A DNA stretch of 64,000 nucleotides from Geodermatophilus tzadiensis (GTDB lineage Bacteria; Actinomycetota; Actinomycetes; Mycobacteriales; Geodermatophilaceae): NCBI RefSeq assembly GCF_003002915.1, contig NZ_PVTG01000007.1:1-64000 (forward strand), in the 5' to 3' direction. Of this stretch, positions 16,452 through 26,025 are shown piece by piece; position 1 is the first letter of the stretch; each line of letters starts with the position of its first letter. The notes beneath the pieces are model-generated. The model saw nothing but the letters and a program-made list of their open reading frames with translations, was not told the DNA's origin and searched no databases. Position numbers and translations under genes: made by a program.

Positions 16452-17334
16452 GTGTCAGCTCCTTGGTCCCGAACAGGCCGGAGGGACGGACCAGCAGCAC
16501 GATGATCATCACGACGTAGGGCGCGACCTCGCCGAACCCGCGGCCCAGGAACGACAGCTGGTCCTGGTAGCCGGCCGCCATCGCCTCGGTGATGCCGATG
16601 AGCAGCCCGCCGACCAGCGCGCCGCCGGTGGAGTCCAGGCCGCCGAGGATCGCGGCCGGGAAGGCGCGCAGGGCGACGGTGTAGGCCGCCGCGCTGACAC
16701 CGGGGGTCGGGGCGCCGACGAGGAACAGCGCGGCGACGGCGGCCAGGACGCCGGCGACCACCCAGGCCAGCGCCGAGACGCGGCCCTGGCGGATGCCCAT
16801 CAGCGCCGCGGCCTCGCCGTCCTCGGCCGAGGCGCGCATGGCCACGCCCCAGCTGGAGTACTTGAAGGCGACGAAGAAGGCGATGATCAGGACCCCGGCG
16901 ACGCCCATCGCGATGAGCCGGTTCTCGCTGATGCCCACCCCGCCGATGCGCACCGAGTCCCCGCCCCACGGGTGCGGGACGTTGAGGATGTCCGGGCCGA
17001 TCTGCCGGATGAGCTCGGTGAGCAGGATGATGTCGACGCCGATGGTGACGATGGCCAGGCTGATCACCGGGGCACCGCGGAGCCGGTTGATGATGAACCG
17101 CTCCACCAGGATCGCCGCCACCGCGGTGACCAGGACGCCGACCAGCACCGCCGGCAGGAAGCCGAGGCTGTCCGACAGCCGGGCGATCGTGTAGGCGCCC
17201 AGCAGCAGCAGCGAGCCGTGCGTGAAGCTGACGACCTCGCTCGCCTTGAAGATGATCACGAAGCCCAGGGCGATGAGCGCGTAGATGGCGCCCAGCGAGA
17301 TGCCGTTGAGCAGCAGGGACAGGAACTGGGTCAC
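16444..17334 (-). CDS. livH: Branched-chain amino acid-type ABC permease LivH
   Basis: Membrane permease of 296 aa, almost wholly hydrophobic, starting MTQFLSLLLNGISLGAIYAL. It contains the EAA-like loop AMRASAEDGEAAALMGI and LRAFPAAILGGLDSTGGAL, typical of LivH. GTG 17334 overlaps the LivG stop (GTGA), so the cistrons are translationally coupled. An upstream extension of the same frame is only the antisense-like Arg/His-rich shadow of the LivG repeats and was rejected. Confidence 0.9.
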   Translation of the reverse strand: MTQFLSLLLNGISLGAIYALIALGFVIIFKASEVVSFTHGSLLLLGAYTIARLSDSLGFLPAVLVGVLVTAVAAILVERFIINRLRGAPVISLAIVTIGVDIILLTELIRQIGPDILNVPHPWGGDSVRIGGVGISENRLIAMGVAGVLIIAFFVAFKYSSWGVAMRASAEDGEAAALMGIRQGRVSALAWVVAGVLAAVAALFLVGAPTPGVSAAAYTVALRAFPAAILGGLDSTGGALVGGLLIGITEAMAAGYQDQLSFLGRGFGEVAPYVVMIIVLLVRPSGLFGTKELTRV

Positions 17335-18308
17335 GGCCGGCTCCCCGGGACGTCGGTGGCGTGGTCTGCGGTGCCGTGCGCGGTGCTGCCGTGCGCGGTG
17401 CTGCCGTGCGCGGTGCCGCCGTGCGCGGTGCCGCCGTGCGCGGTGCCGCCGTGCGCGGTGCTGCCGTGCGCGGTGCCGCCGTGGGCGGCGGCGGCCTCGG
17501 CCGGGTCGACGTCGGTGCCCGAGCCCAGGTAGGCGCGGATGACCTCGGGGTCGGACTGCACCTGCGCCGGGGTGCCGTCGGCGATGCGGCGGCCGAAGTC
17601 CAGGACGGTGACCCGGTCGGCCAGCGACATGACCATCCCCATGTCGTGCTCCACGAGGATGATCGAGATCCCCAGCGCCGAGCGGATCTCCCGGATCGCG
17701 TCGGCCATCCGCACGGTCTCCTGCGCGTTCATGCCGGCCACCGGCTCGTCGAGCAGCAGCAGCCGCGGCTCGATGCACAGCGCGCGGGCCACCTCGACCC
17801 GCTTCTGGTCGCCGTAGGACAGCACGCCGACCGGGGTGTGCAGCTTGGGCCCCAGGTCGAGGAACTCGGCGATCTCGCGGATGCGCTCGCCGTGCACCTT
17901 GCCCTCGCGGGTGGCGCGCGGCAGCCGCAGCCCGGAGGAGAGGAAGCCGGCCTTGGTGAGGTGGTGCCGGCCGAGCATCAGGTTCTCGGCGACGGTCTGG
18001 GCGCCCGACAGCGCGATGTTCTGGAAGGCGCGGGCCACACCGACGCCGGCGATCTGGAACGGCCGCATGGTGCTGAGGCGGGCGTCGCCGAAGCGGACCT
18101 CGCCCTCGGTGGCCTTATAGACGCCGGAGAGGACGTTGAACAGCGTCGACTTGCCGGCGCCGTTGGGCCCGATGACGGCGTGGATGCTGCCCGGCTGCAC
18201 GGTGAACGAGACGTCGCTGAGCGCCTTGATGGCGCCGAAGGCGACGCTGACGTGCTCGACCTCGACCGGGGGGACGTCGGTGCGGGCCTCGGCCGCCGGC
18301 GCGCTCAC
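17331..18308 (-). CDS. livG: ABC ATPase LivG with repetitive His-containing C-terminal tail
   Basis: Cytoplasmic ATPase of 325 aa that powers the Liv-type importer. Walker A is GPNGAGKSTLF, the signature-like motif LSYGDQKRVEVARAL, Walker B LLLLDEPVAGM, and the H-loop VEHDMGM. After the normal LivG end (IRAYLGSGTD), an extra tail of about 55 residues is made of seven units G-[GS]-T-A-H, encoded by near-identical 15-base repeats. The tail is not needed for the fold and could bind metal through its regularly spaced His residues, which is speculation. GTG 18308 overlaps the LivF stop (GTGA); another GTG lies nine bases upstream. Confidence 0.9.
   Translation of the reverse strand: MSAPAAEARTDVPPVEVEHVSVAFGAIKALSDVSFTVQPGSIHAVIGPNGAGKSTLFNVLSGVYKATEGEVRFGDARLSTMRPFQIAGVGVARAFQNIALSGAQTVAENLMLGRHHLTKAGFLSSGLRLPRATREGKVHGERIREIAEFLDLGPKLHTPVGVLSYGDQKRVEVARALCIEPRLLLLDEPVAGMNAQETVRMADAIREIRSALGISIILVEHDMGMVMSLADRVTVLDFGRRIADGTPAQVQSDPEVIRAYLGSGTDVDPAEAAAAHGGTAHGSTAHGGTAHGGTAHGGTAHGSTAHGSTAHGTADHATDVPGSRP
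17376..17480 (-). repeat. Seven tandem 15-base coding repeats in livG
   Basis: Seven consecutive 15-base units on the plus strand (GTGCGCGGTGCYGCC) run without interruption. They differ only at one base, which switches Gly and Ser in the encoded G-[GS]-T-A-H unit. Copies this similar are prone to slippage, so the copy number is likely to vary between strains. Confidence 0.95.
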
Positions 18309-19120
18309 GCCGTCCACCGCGACAGGCTGCGCAGCGGCGCGCGGTCGGTGCGCTGCTCGGGGGCGTCCCCGGTGTGGCCGAGGTAGAGCCGCTGCACCTC
18401 GTCGGTCTGCGCGAGCTCGCGGGCGTCGCCGGACAGCGACACCTTGCCGACGTCGAGGACGTAGGCGCGGTCGGCGACGCCGAGGGCCATGGTCGCGTTC
18501 TGCTCGACCAGCAGCACCGCGGTGCCCTGCCGGTTGATCTCGGCGACCACCTCGCCGATCTGGCCGATGACCCGGGGTGCCAGGCCCAGGGAGGGCTCGT
18601 CGAGCAGCAGCAGGCGGGGGCTGGCCATCAGCGCGCGGCCGATGGCGAGCATCTGCTGCTCACCGCCCGACAGCAGCCCGGCGCGCTGGGCGGCCCGCTC
18701 GCGCAGCACCGGGAACAGGTCGTGGACCCGGGCGACGGCCTTGGCCTTGGCGCCGCGGTCGCGGTTGCCCATGCCCCCCGCGCGCAGGTTCTCCTCCACG
18801 GTGAGCCGGCCGAAGATCCGCCGTCCCTCCGGCACCTGGACGACGCCGGCGCGCACGATCTGGCCGGCGTCGCGGCGGGTGAGGTCGAGGTCGCCGAAGC
18901 GCACGGAGCCCGCGTCGACGCGGCCCTTGTGCAGCCGCAGGGTGCCCGAGATGGTGCGCAGCAGCGTGCTCTTGCCGGCGCCGTTGCTGCCCAGGACCGC
19001 GACGACCGCGCCGTCGGGCACCTCCATGGACACGCCACGGACGGCCTCGACGGCACCGCCGTAGGTGACCTGCAGCGAGTCGACGGTCAGCACGGTGCGA
19101 CCGGAGGTGATGTGCAGCAC
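18305..19120 (-). CDS. livF: ABC ATPase LivF
   Basis: Second ATPase (271 aa) of the Liv-type importer. Walker A is GSNGAGKSTLL, the signature LSGGEQQMLAIGRAL, Walker B LLLLDEPSLGLAP and the H-loop VEQNATM. It is the first gene of the minus-strand operon. GTG 19120 lacks a clear ribosome binding site; an alternative GTG at 19093 would still leave the whole ATPase fold. The 264 bases upstream separate it from the divergent acyl-CoA synthetase and must hold both promoters; no convincing hexamers were seen. Confidence 0.9.
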   Translation of the reverse strand: MLHITSGRTVLTVDSLQVTYGGAVEAVRGVSMEVPDGAVVAVLGSNGAGKSTLLRTISGTLRLHKGRVDAGSVRFGDLDLTRRDAGQIVRAGVVQVPEGRRIFGRLTVEENLRAGGMGNRDRGAKAKAVARVHDLFPVLRERAAQRAGLLSGGEQQMLAIGRALMASPRLLLLDEPSLGLAPRVIGQIGEVVAEINRQGTAVLLVEQNATMALGVADRAYVLDVGKVSLSGDARELAQTDEVQRLYLGHTGDAPEQRTDRAPLRSLSRWTA

Positions 19121-19384
19121 ATGCGGCGGAACGATAGGCGGCAGGTCAAGGCCTGTCGGGTACCGACGGCCCGACTGTGACCACTCGGTGATACGAGACG
19201 GAACGGTCTGATTCCTTCAGCGCCGCGGACGTGTCCGCACCACACTGCCGGGGCCACTCCTGCGGGTGGCGTCCACATTGTCCGGGGCCCCCGGCCGTGT
19301 CAGGACCGGTCGGTCGCTCGACGGCAGGTGTCCGCGGCTGCTACACCCGCACCCCCGGGACCGACGGCGGCGAAGGAGCCCCCC

Positions 19385-20977
19385 GTGTTCGACGACCAGC
19401 TCACCGCGACCATCGCCACCGCCCGCGGGCACGCCCTCGGCGACCTGCTGCACCGCTCGGCGGCCCGCACGCCGGGCAGGACCGCGCTGCGCTTCGGCGA
19501 CCGGTCCTGGACCTATGCGGAGCTCGACGCCGTCGCCAACCGCACCGCCCACGCGCTGGCCGACCGGGGGCTGGCGAAGGGCGACCGGGTGGCGCTGCTG
19601 TCGCACAACGACGACGGCTACGTGGTGCTCACCTTCGCGCTGGCCCGGCTGGGTGCCATCGCCGTCCCGGTGAACTTCATGCTGCAGGCCGGTGAGGTCG
19701 CCTACGTGCTGGAGCACTCCGGCACGGTCGGCGTCGTCGTGGAGGCCGCGCTGCTGCCGGTGGCGCAGGAGGCGCTGCGGCTGTCCGGCCGCGACGGCGA
19801 CGTCCGGGTGCGCGGCGTCCTCGCCGGCGGGGACGCCGCGCCGCCGGAGGGCTGGGAGGCCTACGAGACCTGGACGGTGCACGCGGACGCCTCGCCCCCG
19901 GAGGTGCCGGTGGCCGACGACGACGTCCTGCAGCTGATGTACACCAGCGGCACCGAGTCGCGGCCCAAGGGCGTGATGATGACCAGCCGCAGCCTGGTCA
20001 GCCAGTACGTCAGCTGCGTGGTCCACGGCCGCTACACCGCCGACGACGTCGCGCTGCACGCGCTGCCGCTGTTCCACGTCGCCGCGCAGCACTGCTTCCT
20101 CAACCCCAACCTCTACCTGGGCGGGACGAACGTGGTGCTGCCCGGGCCCGACCCGGCCACCGTGCTGGAGACGGTCGAGCGCGAGCGGATCACCAGCCTG
20201 TTCTGCCCGCCGACGGTGTGGATCGGGCTGCTGCGACACCCCGACTTCGACCGCCGCGACCTGTCCTCGCTGACGAAGGGCTACTACGGCGCGTCGATCA
20301 TGCCGGTGGCCGTGGTCGAGGAGCTGTCCCGCCGGCTGCCCGGGATGGCGCTGTTCAACTTCTACGGCCAGACCGAGATGTCCGCGCTGGCGCTGGTCCT
20401 CTCCCCCGAGGACCAGCTGCGCCGGCCGGGGTCGGCCGGCACCGCGGTGGTCAACAGCGAGACCCGCCTCGTCGACGACGAGGACCGCCCGGTGGGCCCC
20501 GGCGTGGAGGGCGAGATCGTGCACCGCAGCCCGCACGCCACGGCCGGCTACTGGAACGACCCGGAGAAGACAGCGGAGGCCTTCCGCAACGGCTGGTTCC
20601 ACAGCGGCGACCTCGGCGTGGCCGACGAGGACGGTTACGTCACCGTCGTCGACCGCAAGAAGGACGTCATCAAGACCGGCGGGGAGAACGTCGCCAGCCG
20701 CGAGGTGGAGGAGGTGCTCTACCAGCACCCCGCCGTGGCGGAGGTCGCCGTCTTCGGCGTGCCGCACCCGCGCTGGATCGAGGCCGTGGCCGCCGTGGTG
20801 GTCCCCCGCGAGGGGCAGCCGGTGCGGCCCGAGGAGCTGGTCGCCTTCTGCCGCGAGCGCCTGGCCGGGTTCAAGGCGCCCCGCCACGTGGCCCTGGCCG
20901 ACGCCCTGCCGAAGAACGCCAGCGGCAAGATCCTCAAGCGCGACCTGCGGACGACGTACGCCGACCTGGCCGGATGA
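19385..20977 (+). CDS. AMP-forming acyl-CoA synthetase
   Basis: Activates a carboxylic acid to its CoA thioester through an acyl-adenylate; 530 aa. The P-loop-like motif is MYTSGTESRPKGVMMT, followed by FNFYGQTEMS and the SGDLG/VDRKKDVIKTGGENV hinge. The catalytic Lys is in NASGKILKR near the C terminus. GTG 19385 follows AAGGAG. It is divergent from the livFGHM operon, suggesting that the imported compound is an acid that this enzyme activates. Close relatives include medium/long-chain and aromatic acid ligases, and the substrate cannot be fixed. Confidence 0.88.
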   Translation: MFDDQLTATIATARGHALGDLLHRSAARTPGRTALRFGDRSWTYAELDAVANRTAHALADRGLAKGDRVALLSHNDDGYVVLTFALARLGAIAVPVNFMLQAGEVAYVLEHSGTVGVVVEAALLPVAQEALRLSGRDGDVRVRGVLAGGDAAPPEGWEAYETWTVHADASPPEVPVADDDVLQLMYTSGTESRPKGVMMTSRSLVSQYVSCVVHGRYTADDVALHALPLFHVAAQHCFLNPNLYLGGTNVVLPGPDPATVLETVERERITSLFCPPTVWIGLLRHPDFDRRDLSSLTKGYYGASIMPVAVVEELSRRLPGMALFNFYGQTEMSALALVLSPEDQLRRPGSAGTAVVNSETRLVDDEDRPVGPGVEGEIVHRSPHATAGYWNDPEKTAEAFRNGWFHSGDLGVADEDGYVTVVDRKKDVIKTGGENVASREVEEVLYQHPAVAEVAVFGVPHPRWIEAVAAVVVPREGQPVRPEELVAFCRERLAGFKAPRHVALADALPKNASGKILKRDLRTTYADLAG

Positions 20978-21012
20978 GCGCGCCGATCGGGCTCCCGTCG
21001 CCTACCGTCGGC

Positions 21013-21036
21013 CGGGTGTGGTCCCGACCACACCCG
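21013..21036 (+). promoter_or_regulatory. 24-base perfect dyad upstream of PHA depolymerase
   Basis: Arms CGGGTGTGGTC (21013-21023) and GACCACACCCG (21026-21036) are exact reverse complements around two bases. The dyad ends six bases before the AGGAGG of the PHA depolymerase gene. The two-base centre favours a protein-binding site over an RNA hairpin, although a terminator of the preceding acyl-CoA synthetase is possible. Confidence 0.5.
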
Positions 21037-21056
21037 ACACCCAGGAGGACCCACCC

Positions 21057-22301
21057 GTGCTCTACACCGCCTACGAGTGGCAGCAGCGGCTGACCGCACC
21101 GGCCCGGACGACGTCCGCGCTCACCGCGCGGGCGCTGGAGGCGCTGCCGGCGCCGCTGGCCGGGCTGCCCGGGCCGCGCCGGCTGCGGGCCGCCTGCCGG
21201 GTGCTGGCGGAGGCGCGCCCCACCCACGTGCGGCCCGAGTGGGGCATCGACGCCGTCGACGTCGACGGGCGCAGCGCCGAGGTGGTCGTGGAGCCGGTGC
21301 TGTCCACGCCGTTCGCCGACGTGCTGCACTTCGGCAAGCCCGACGTCGCGGGTCAGCCCCAGGTGCTCGTCGTCGGGCCGATCTCGGGGCACTTCGCCAC
21401 GCTGCTGCGCCCCACGGTGCGGACCCTGCTCGCCGACCACGACGTCTACGTCGTCGACTGGCACAACGCCCGGGACGTGCCGCTGGCGGCCGGCCGCTTC
21501 GGCCTCGACGAGTACGTCGACCACGTGCTGGCCGCGATGCGGCACCTGGGCCGCGACACCCACGTGCTGGCCGTGTGCCAGCCCGCGCCCCTGGTGCTCG
21601 CCGCCGTCGCGGTGATGGCCGCCGCCGGCGACCCCGCGCAGCCGCGCAGCCTGACGCTGATCGCCGGGCCGATCGACACCCGGGTCAACCCCAACCGCGT
21701 CAACGCCGGCGCCGGCCGGCACCCGATCGAGCGCTACGAGCGGCTGCTCACCACGACCGTGCCCGCCCGCCACGCCGGCGCCGGCCGCCGCGTGTACCCC
21801 GGCGTCACCCAGCTGACCGCCTTCATGTCGATGAACCCGCGCCGGCACGTGCGCGCCCACTTGCAGATGTACCGCTCGATGGTGGCCGGCGACGAGGCGG
21901 CCGCGGCCACCACCCGCGCCTTCTACGAGGAGTACGGCGCGGTCATGGACGTGCCGGCCGAGTTCTACCTGGAGACGCTGCAGCGCGTCTTCATGGAGCA
22001 CGACCTGCCCCGCGGCGTGTTCACCTGGCGCGGGCAGCCGGTGGACCCCGCCGCGATCACCGACACCGCGCTGCTCACCGTCGAGGGCGCCCAGGACGAC
22101 CTGTGCTCCCCCGGGCAGACCGAGGCGGCGCACGCGCTGTGCACCGGCATCCCGGCCGAGCGGCACCACCACCACCTGCAGCAGGGCGCCGGCCACTACG
22201 GCGTCTTCGCCGGTGCCCGCTGGGAGGCCGAGATCTACCCGGTGGTCCGGTCGTTCGTCGCGGCCAACGAGGACGCACCCGTGGCGGCGCACGCCCGCTG
22301 A
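21057..22301 (+). CDS. phaZ: Intracellular polyhydroxyalkanoate depolymerase (PhaZ)
   Basis: Mobilises stored polyhydroxyalkanoate granules; 414 aa, no signal peptide. The alpha/beta-hydrolase core has the motif HVLAVCQPAP with a Cys nucleophile near residue 174, the Cys-for-Ser version typical of intracellular short-chain PHA depolymerases. TVEGAQDDLCSPGQT carries the likely acid, and QGAGHYGVFAG the catalytic His. GTG 21057 follows AGGAGG. The upstream acyl-CoA synthetase and downstream VOC gene are on the same strand but separated by about 80 bases each. Its presence implies that the organism accumulates PHA, although no synthase is in this window. Confidence 0.88.
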   Translation: MLYTAYEWQQRLTAPARTTSALTARALEALPAPLAGLPGPRRLRAACRVLAEARPTHVRPEWGIDAVDVDGRSAEVVVEPVLSTPFADVLHFGKPDVAGQPQVLVVGPISGHFATLLRPTVRTLLADHDVYVVDWHNARDVPLAAGRFGLDEYVDHVLAAMRHLGRDTHVLAVCQPAPLVLAAVAVMAAAGDPAQPRSLTLIAGPIDTRVNPNRVNAGAGRHPIERYERLLTTTVPARHAGAGRRVYPGVTQLTAFMSMNPRRHVRAHLQMYRSMVAGDEAAAATTRAFYEEYGAVMDVPAEFYLETLQRVFMEHDLPRGVFTWRGQPVDPAAITDTALLTVEGAQDDLCSPGQTEAAHALCTGIPAERHHHHLQQGAGHYGVFAGARWEAEIYPVVRSFVAANEDAPVAAHAR

Positions 22302-22380
22302 CCCGCACGCCTGCTCGGCCGGGCCGGTGTCCTGCGACGATCGCCCGCACGACACCGGCCCGACCGAGGAGACCCCCGCG

Positions 22381-22884
22381 ATGACCGCGACCGCACCCGA
22401 CCCCACCGCCCGCGAGGCCGAGCGGGCCCGCATCCGCGCCGCCCACCTGCGGCCCGCCGGGGAGCGCCCGCCCTCGACCGCCCGCGGCCTGCACCACACC
22501 GCGCTGATCAGCAGCGACGTGGAGGCGACCGTGCGCTTCTACCAGGACGTGCTCGGCTTCCCCCTGACCGAGCTGATCGAGAACCGCGACTACCCCGGCT
22601 CCTCGCACTTCTTCTTCGACATCGGCCACGGCAACCTGCTGGCCTTCTTCGACTTCCCCGGCCTCGACGTCGGCCCCTACGCCGAGGTGCTCGGCGGGCT
22701 GCACCACATGGCGATCAGCATGGAGCCGCAGCGGTGGGAGGAGCTGGTGGCCCGGCTCGCCGACGCCGGCGTCCCGCACGAGGTGCACAGCGGCGTCTCG
22801 GTGTACTTCCGCGACCCCGACGGCGCCCGCATCGAGCTCATCGCCGACCCGCTCGGCGAGATGTACGGCTCCGACGTGCTCTGA
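22381..22884 (+). CDS. VOC-family (glyoxalase/dioxygenase fold) protein
   Basis: Protein of 167 aa with one vicinal-oxygen-chelate module pair. GLHHTALISSDVEATVRFYQ gives the first metal-binding His. GGLHHMAISM gives the second, and FRDPDGARIELIAD the Glu. The metal-binding set His-His-Glu is complete, so it may be an active dioxygenase, isomerase or lyase; the substrate is unknown. ATG 22381 follows GAGGAG. Confidence 0.85.
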   Translation: MTATAPDPTAREAERARIRAAHLRPAGERPPSTARGLHHTALISSDVEATVRFYQDVLGFPLTELIENRDYPGSSHFFFDIGHGNLLAFFDFPGLDVGPYAEVLGGLHHMAISMEPQRWEELVARLADAGVPHEVHSGVSVYFRDPDGARIELIADPLGEMYGSDVL

Positions 22885-22952
22885 GGCGTGCCAGGAGTGC
22901 TCTGGGGTGCCGTGCGGCGGGACCGTCGGTGGCGCCGGGCAGGATCGCCGGC

Positions 22953-23333
22953 GTGGTGGCCTTCTTCCTCCCCCGGGCGAGCGACGACGAGCAGGCCGAG
23001 CGGCTCTACGAGGCGCTCGCCGAGTTCGCCGGCTGCGCGCCCGCGCCCCCGGGCCGGCGGGTGCGCTCGATCACCTTCTCCGCCGACGGCGCCGAGTGGG
23101 TGGCCGAGGTCGGCGCGGAGCTGCGCGGCCGGCGGACGACGCGGCTGCTGCGCCGCGGTGAGCTGCTCGAGCACACCGAGACGCTGACCTCGCCCACCCG
23201 CGTGCTCGCCGTCTACCCCGGCACGCCGCACGTGGTGGTCACCGACGCCGCGCCGATCACCGGCGCGACCTCGGAGTGGGCCAACCCGTTCACGGCCCGG
23301 CCCGACGAGGTCGTGCTCTTCGACGCCGGCTGA
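22953..23333 (+). CDS. Hypothetical protein, 126 aa
   Basis: Not recognised. A small soluble protein starting VVAFFLPRASDDEQAERLYE, with alternating strands and helices (VRSITFSADGAEWVAEVG; LAVYPGTPHVVVTD) and no signal or membrane segment. Codon use matches neighbours, so it is probably a real gene. Starts GTG 22953, 22956 and 22929 are all possible; 22953 is preferred for a weak AGGA at good distance. The VOC gene ends 68 bases upstream and a convergent gene follows. Confidence 0.6.
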   Translation: MVAFFLPRASDDEQAERLYEALAEFAGCAPAPPGRRVRSITFSADGAEWVAEVGAELRGRRTTRLLRRGELLEHTETLTSPTRVLAVYPGTPHVVVTDAAPITGATSEWANPFTARPDEVVLFDAG

Positions 23334-23346
23334 GGCTCCCGAGGGC

Positions 23347-24849
23347 TCACCCCCCGCCGGTGACCGCGGGCACGGTGCCGGCGACGACGTCCTCCACGGT
23401 CGCCCGGGCGCCGCGCTCGTACAGCGACGCCAGCGCCGCCCGGTACGGCGTGGTGAACCGCGGGTCGTCGACCAGGTCGCCGAACAGCTCGCGGTCGGCC
23501 AGGAAGGCCAGCGGGTCCTCGCGCTGGCGGCGGGCGTTGGCCGCCAGCCGCGCGCTGCGCCGGTCGGCGACCGGGATCGGGGCGCCCTGCTCGTCGACAC
23601 CCTCGGAGTAGCGGGCCCAGCCGGCCACCACCGCGGCCGAGCGGGCGACCTCGCCGCCGTGGGCCAGGTTGTCGCGCACCACCGGCAGCAGCCACTTGGG
23701 CAGCCGCTCGGACCCGTCGAAGGCCAGCCGGGCCAGGGTGTCGCGGATCGCCGGGTTGGCGAACCGCTCGATGAGCTCCCGGCGGTAGGCGTCGAGGTCG
23801 ATGCCGGGCACCGGCAGCAGCGTCGGGGTGGCCTCCTGCTCCATGTAGCCCAGCAGCAGCCGCTGGAACAGCGGGTCCTGCGCCGCCTCGTGCACCAGCC
23901 GGTACCCGGCGAGGGTGCCCAGGTAGGCCAGCGCCTGGTGGCCGGCGTTGAGCAGCCGCAGCTTCATCCGCTCGTAGGGCTCCACGTCGGCCACCACCTG
24001 GACGCCGGCCTGCTCCAGCGGCGGCCGGCCGAGCGGGAAGCGGTCCTCGAGCACCCACTGCACGAACGGCTCGCACACCACCGGCCAGCCGTCCTCCACG
24101 CCGAAGCGCTGCGCGACGTCGGCGCGGTCGTCGTCGGTGGTCGCCGGGGTGATCCGGTCGACCATCGAGTTGGGGAAGGCCACCTCCCGCTCCACCCACG
24201 CGCCGAGGTCGGGGTCGCGCCGGGCCGCGTAGGCGGCGAAGCTGCGCCGGGCGACGTCGCCGTTGTGCTGCACGTTGTCGCAGGACACCACGGTGAACGG
24301 CGCCAGCCCACGGTCGCGGCGGCGCACCAGCGCCTCGGCGAGCAGGCCGAACCAGGTCGACGGCGTCGCCCCGGGCACCAGGTCGTGGGCGACGCCGGGG
24401 TCGGCCGGGTCGAACCGCCCGGTGACCGGGTCGAGCGCGTAGCCGCCCTCGGTGACCGTCAGCGAGACGATCCGCGTGGTCTCGGCCGCCATCTTCTCGA
24501 CCACCGCGTCGGGGTCGTCGGGCGCGAGCAGGTACTCCACGATCGAGCCGACCACGCGCGCCTCGGCGGACCCGTCGGGGTGGCGGACGACGAGGGTGTA
24601 GAGGCAGTCCTGGGCCGCCATCACCTCGGCCATGGCGCGGTCGGCGGGCAGCACGCCGACCCCGCAGATCCCCCACTCCTCCCCCTGACCGGCCGCGAGC
24701 AGCCGGTCGAGGTAGAGCGCCTGGTGGGAGCGGTGGAACGCGCCCACCCCCAGGTGCACGATGCCCGCCCGCACCCGGGAGCGGTCGTAGGTCGGCACCG
24801 GCAGCGAGCCGGCGAGGGCGGGCAGCGTGGCGGCGGCGAGCGGTGGCAC
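23347..24849 (-). CDS. Mannitol 2-dehydrogenase/fructuronate reductase family
   Basis: NAD-dependent oxidation of a polyol or hexonate; 500 aa. The N-terminal Rossmann motif is [20 protein letters not shown]. The family signature region contains [11 protein letters not shown], the catalytic Lys lies in [15 protein letters not shown], and [11 protein letters not shown] is also diagnostic. Within a polyol ABC transporter operon, mannitol to fructose (or arabitol/sorbitol oxidation) is likelier than fructuronate reduction. GTG 24849 follows GGGAGG. It is the last gene of the operon, 34 bases behind the ATPase gene. Confidence 0.88.
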   Translation of the reverse strand: MPPLAAATLPALAGSLPVPTYDRSRVRAGIVHLGVGAFHRSHQALYLDRLLAAGQGEEWGICGVGVLPADRAMAEVMAAQDCLYTLVVRHPDGSAEARVVGSIVEYLLAPDDPDAVVEKMAAETTRIVSLTVTEGGYALDPVTGRFDPADPGVAHDLVPGATPSTWFGLLAEALVRRRDRGLAPFTVVSCDNVQHNGDVARRSFAAYAARRDPDLGAWVEREVAFPNSMVDRITPATTDDDRADVAQRFGVEDGWPVVCEPFVQWVLEDRFPLGRPPLEQAGVQVVADVEPYERMKLRLLNAGHQALAYLGTLAGYRLVHEAAQDPLFQRLLLGYMEQEATPTLLPVPGIDLDAYRRELIERFANPAIRDTLARLAFDGSERLPKWLLPVVRDNLAHGGEVARSAAVVAGWARYSEGVDEQGAPIPVADRRSARLAANARRQREDPLAFLADRELFGDLVDDPRFTTPYRAALASLYERGARATVEDVVAGTVPAVTGGG

Positions 24850-24883
24850 GGGGGCCTCCCGGGAGGGTGGGGTGGGCGCGGCG

Positions 24884-25999
24884 TCAGGCGGCGGGCAGGC
24901 GGCGGCCGGACGACGGGGAGAACAGGTGCTCCCGGCCCGGCTGGATGCGCAGGTGCACCCGCTCCCCCTTGGCCGGCGGCCGGGTGGGGTCGACGCGGGC
25001 GATGATGCTGTCGCTGAGCGTGCCGGAGTCCGGGGGCAGGTCGGGCAGCGAGCCGTGCAGGAACGCGTCGGAGCCCAGCTCCTCCACCACGGTGACGTCG
25101 ACCGGGAAGGCGCCGGGCTCGCCCTCGCCGACCAGCTCCAGCGACTCCGGGCGGAAGCCGGCCACCACGGTGCGCGCGCCCTCCGCCGACAGCGCGCTCA
25201 GCGCCGCCGTCGGCACCGGGATGCGGGCCCGGCCGAGGACGGCGTGCCCGTCGTCGAGGGTGAACTCCGCGAGGTTCATCCCCGGCGAGCCGATGAACCC
25301 GGCGACGAACACGTTGGCCGGCTCCTGGTAGAGCCGCAGCGGGGTGTCGCACTGCTCGAGCACGCCGGCCCGCAGCACCGCCACCCGGTCGCCCATCGTC
25401 ATCGCCTCGACCTGGTCGTGGGTGACGTAGACCGTCGTCGTCCCCAGCCGGCGCTGTAGGGCGGCGATCTGGGTGCGGGTCTGCACCCGCAGCTTGGCGT
25501 CGAGGTTCGACAGCGGCTCGTCCATCAGGAACACCTGCGGATCGCGCACGATCGCCCGGCCCATCGCCACCCGCTGCCGCTGCCCGCCCGACAGCGCCTT
25601 GGGCCGGCGGTCGAGGAACTCCCCCAGGTCGAGGATCCGCGCCGCCTCGGCCACCCGCTGCGCGATCTCCTCGCGGCTGCGGCCGGCGATCTTCAGCGCG
25701 AAGCCCATGTTGTCCGCGACCGTCATGTGCGGGTAGAGCGCGTAGCTCTGGAACACCATCGCGATGTCGCGGTCCTTGGACTTCAGGTGGGTGACGTCGC
25801 GGTCGCCGATGCGGATGGCGCCGCGGTCGACGTCCTCCAGGCCGGCCAGCATCCGCAGCGACGTGGACTTGCCGCAGCCCGACGGGCCGACCAGCACGAG
25901 GAACTCGCCGTCGGCGATCTCCAGGTCCAGCGAGTCGACGGCGGGCCGGTCGGCGCCGGGGTAGATGCGGCTGGCGGCGTCGTAGGTGACCGAGGCCAT
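24884..25999 (-). CDS. Polyol/sugar ABC transporter ATPase (UgpC/MsmK/SmoK type)
   Basis: Cytoplasmic ATPase of 371 aa for a carbohydrate importer. Walker A is [12 protein letters not shown], the signature [15 protein letters not shown], Walker [17 protein letters not shown], and the switch His [12 protein letters not shown]-terminal TOBE/OB-like regulatory domain follows ([12 protein letters not shown] to VHLRIQPG). ATG 25999 follows AGGAGG. It is separated from the permease genes by a decayed alcohol dehydrogenase gene. Confidence 0.92.
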   Translation of the reverse strand: MASVTYDAASRIYPGADRPAVDSLDLEIADGEFLVLVGPSGCGKSTSLRMLAGLEDVDRGAIRIGDRDVTHLKSKDRDIAMVFQSYALYPHMTVADNMGFALKIAGRSREEIAQRVAEAARILDLGEFLDRRPKALSGGQRQRVAMGRAIVRDPQVFLMDEPLSNLDAKLRVQTRTQIAALQRRLGTTTVYVTHDQVEAMTMGDRVAVLRAGVLEQCDTPLRLYQEPANVFVAGFIGSPGMNLAEFTLDDGHAVLGRARIPVPTAALSALSAEGARTVVAGFRPESLELVGEGEPGAFPVDVTVVEELGSDAFLHGSLPDLPPDSGTLSDSIIARVDPTRPPAKGERVHLRIQPGREHLFSPSSGRRLPAA

Positions 26000-26025
26000 G
26001 GGTCTCTCCTCCTGCGGGACGGGGG

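Noticed and set aside
17376..17480. CRISPR array
   Set aside because: The units are contiguous 15-base coding repeats with no spacers and lie inside livG.
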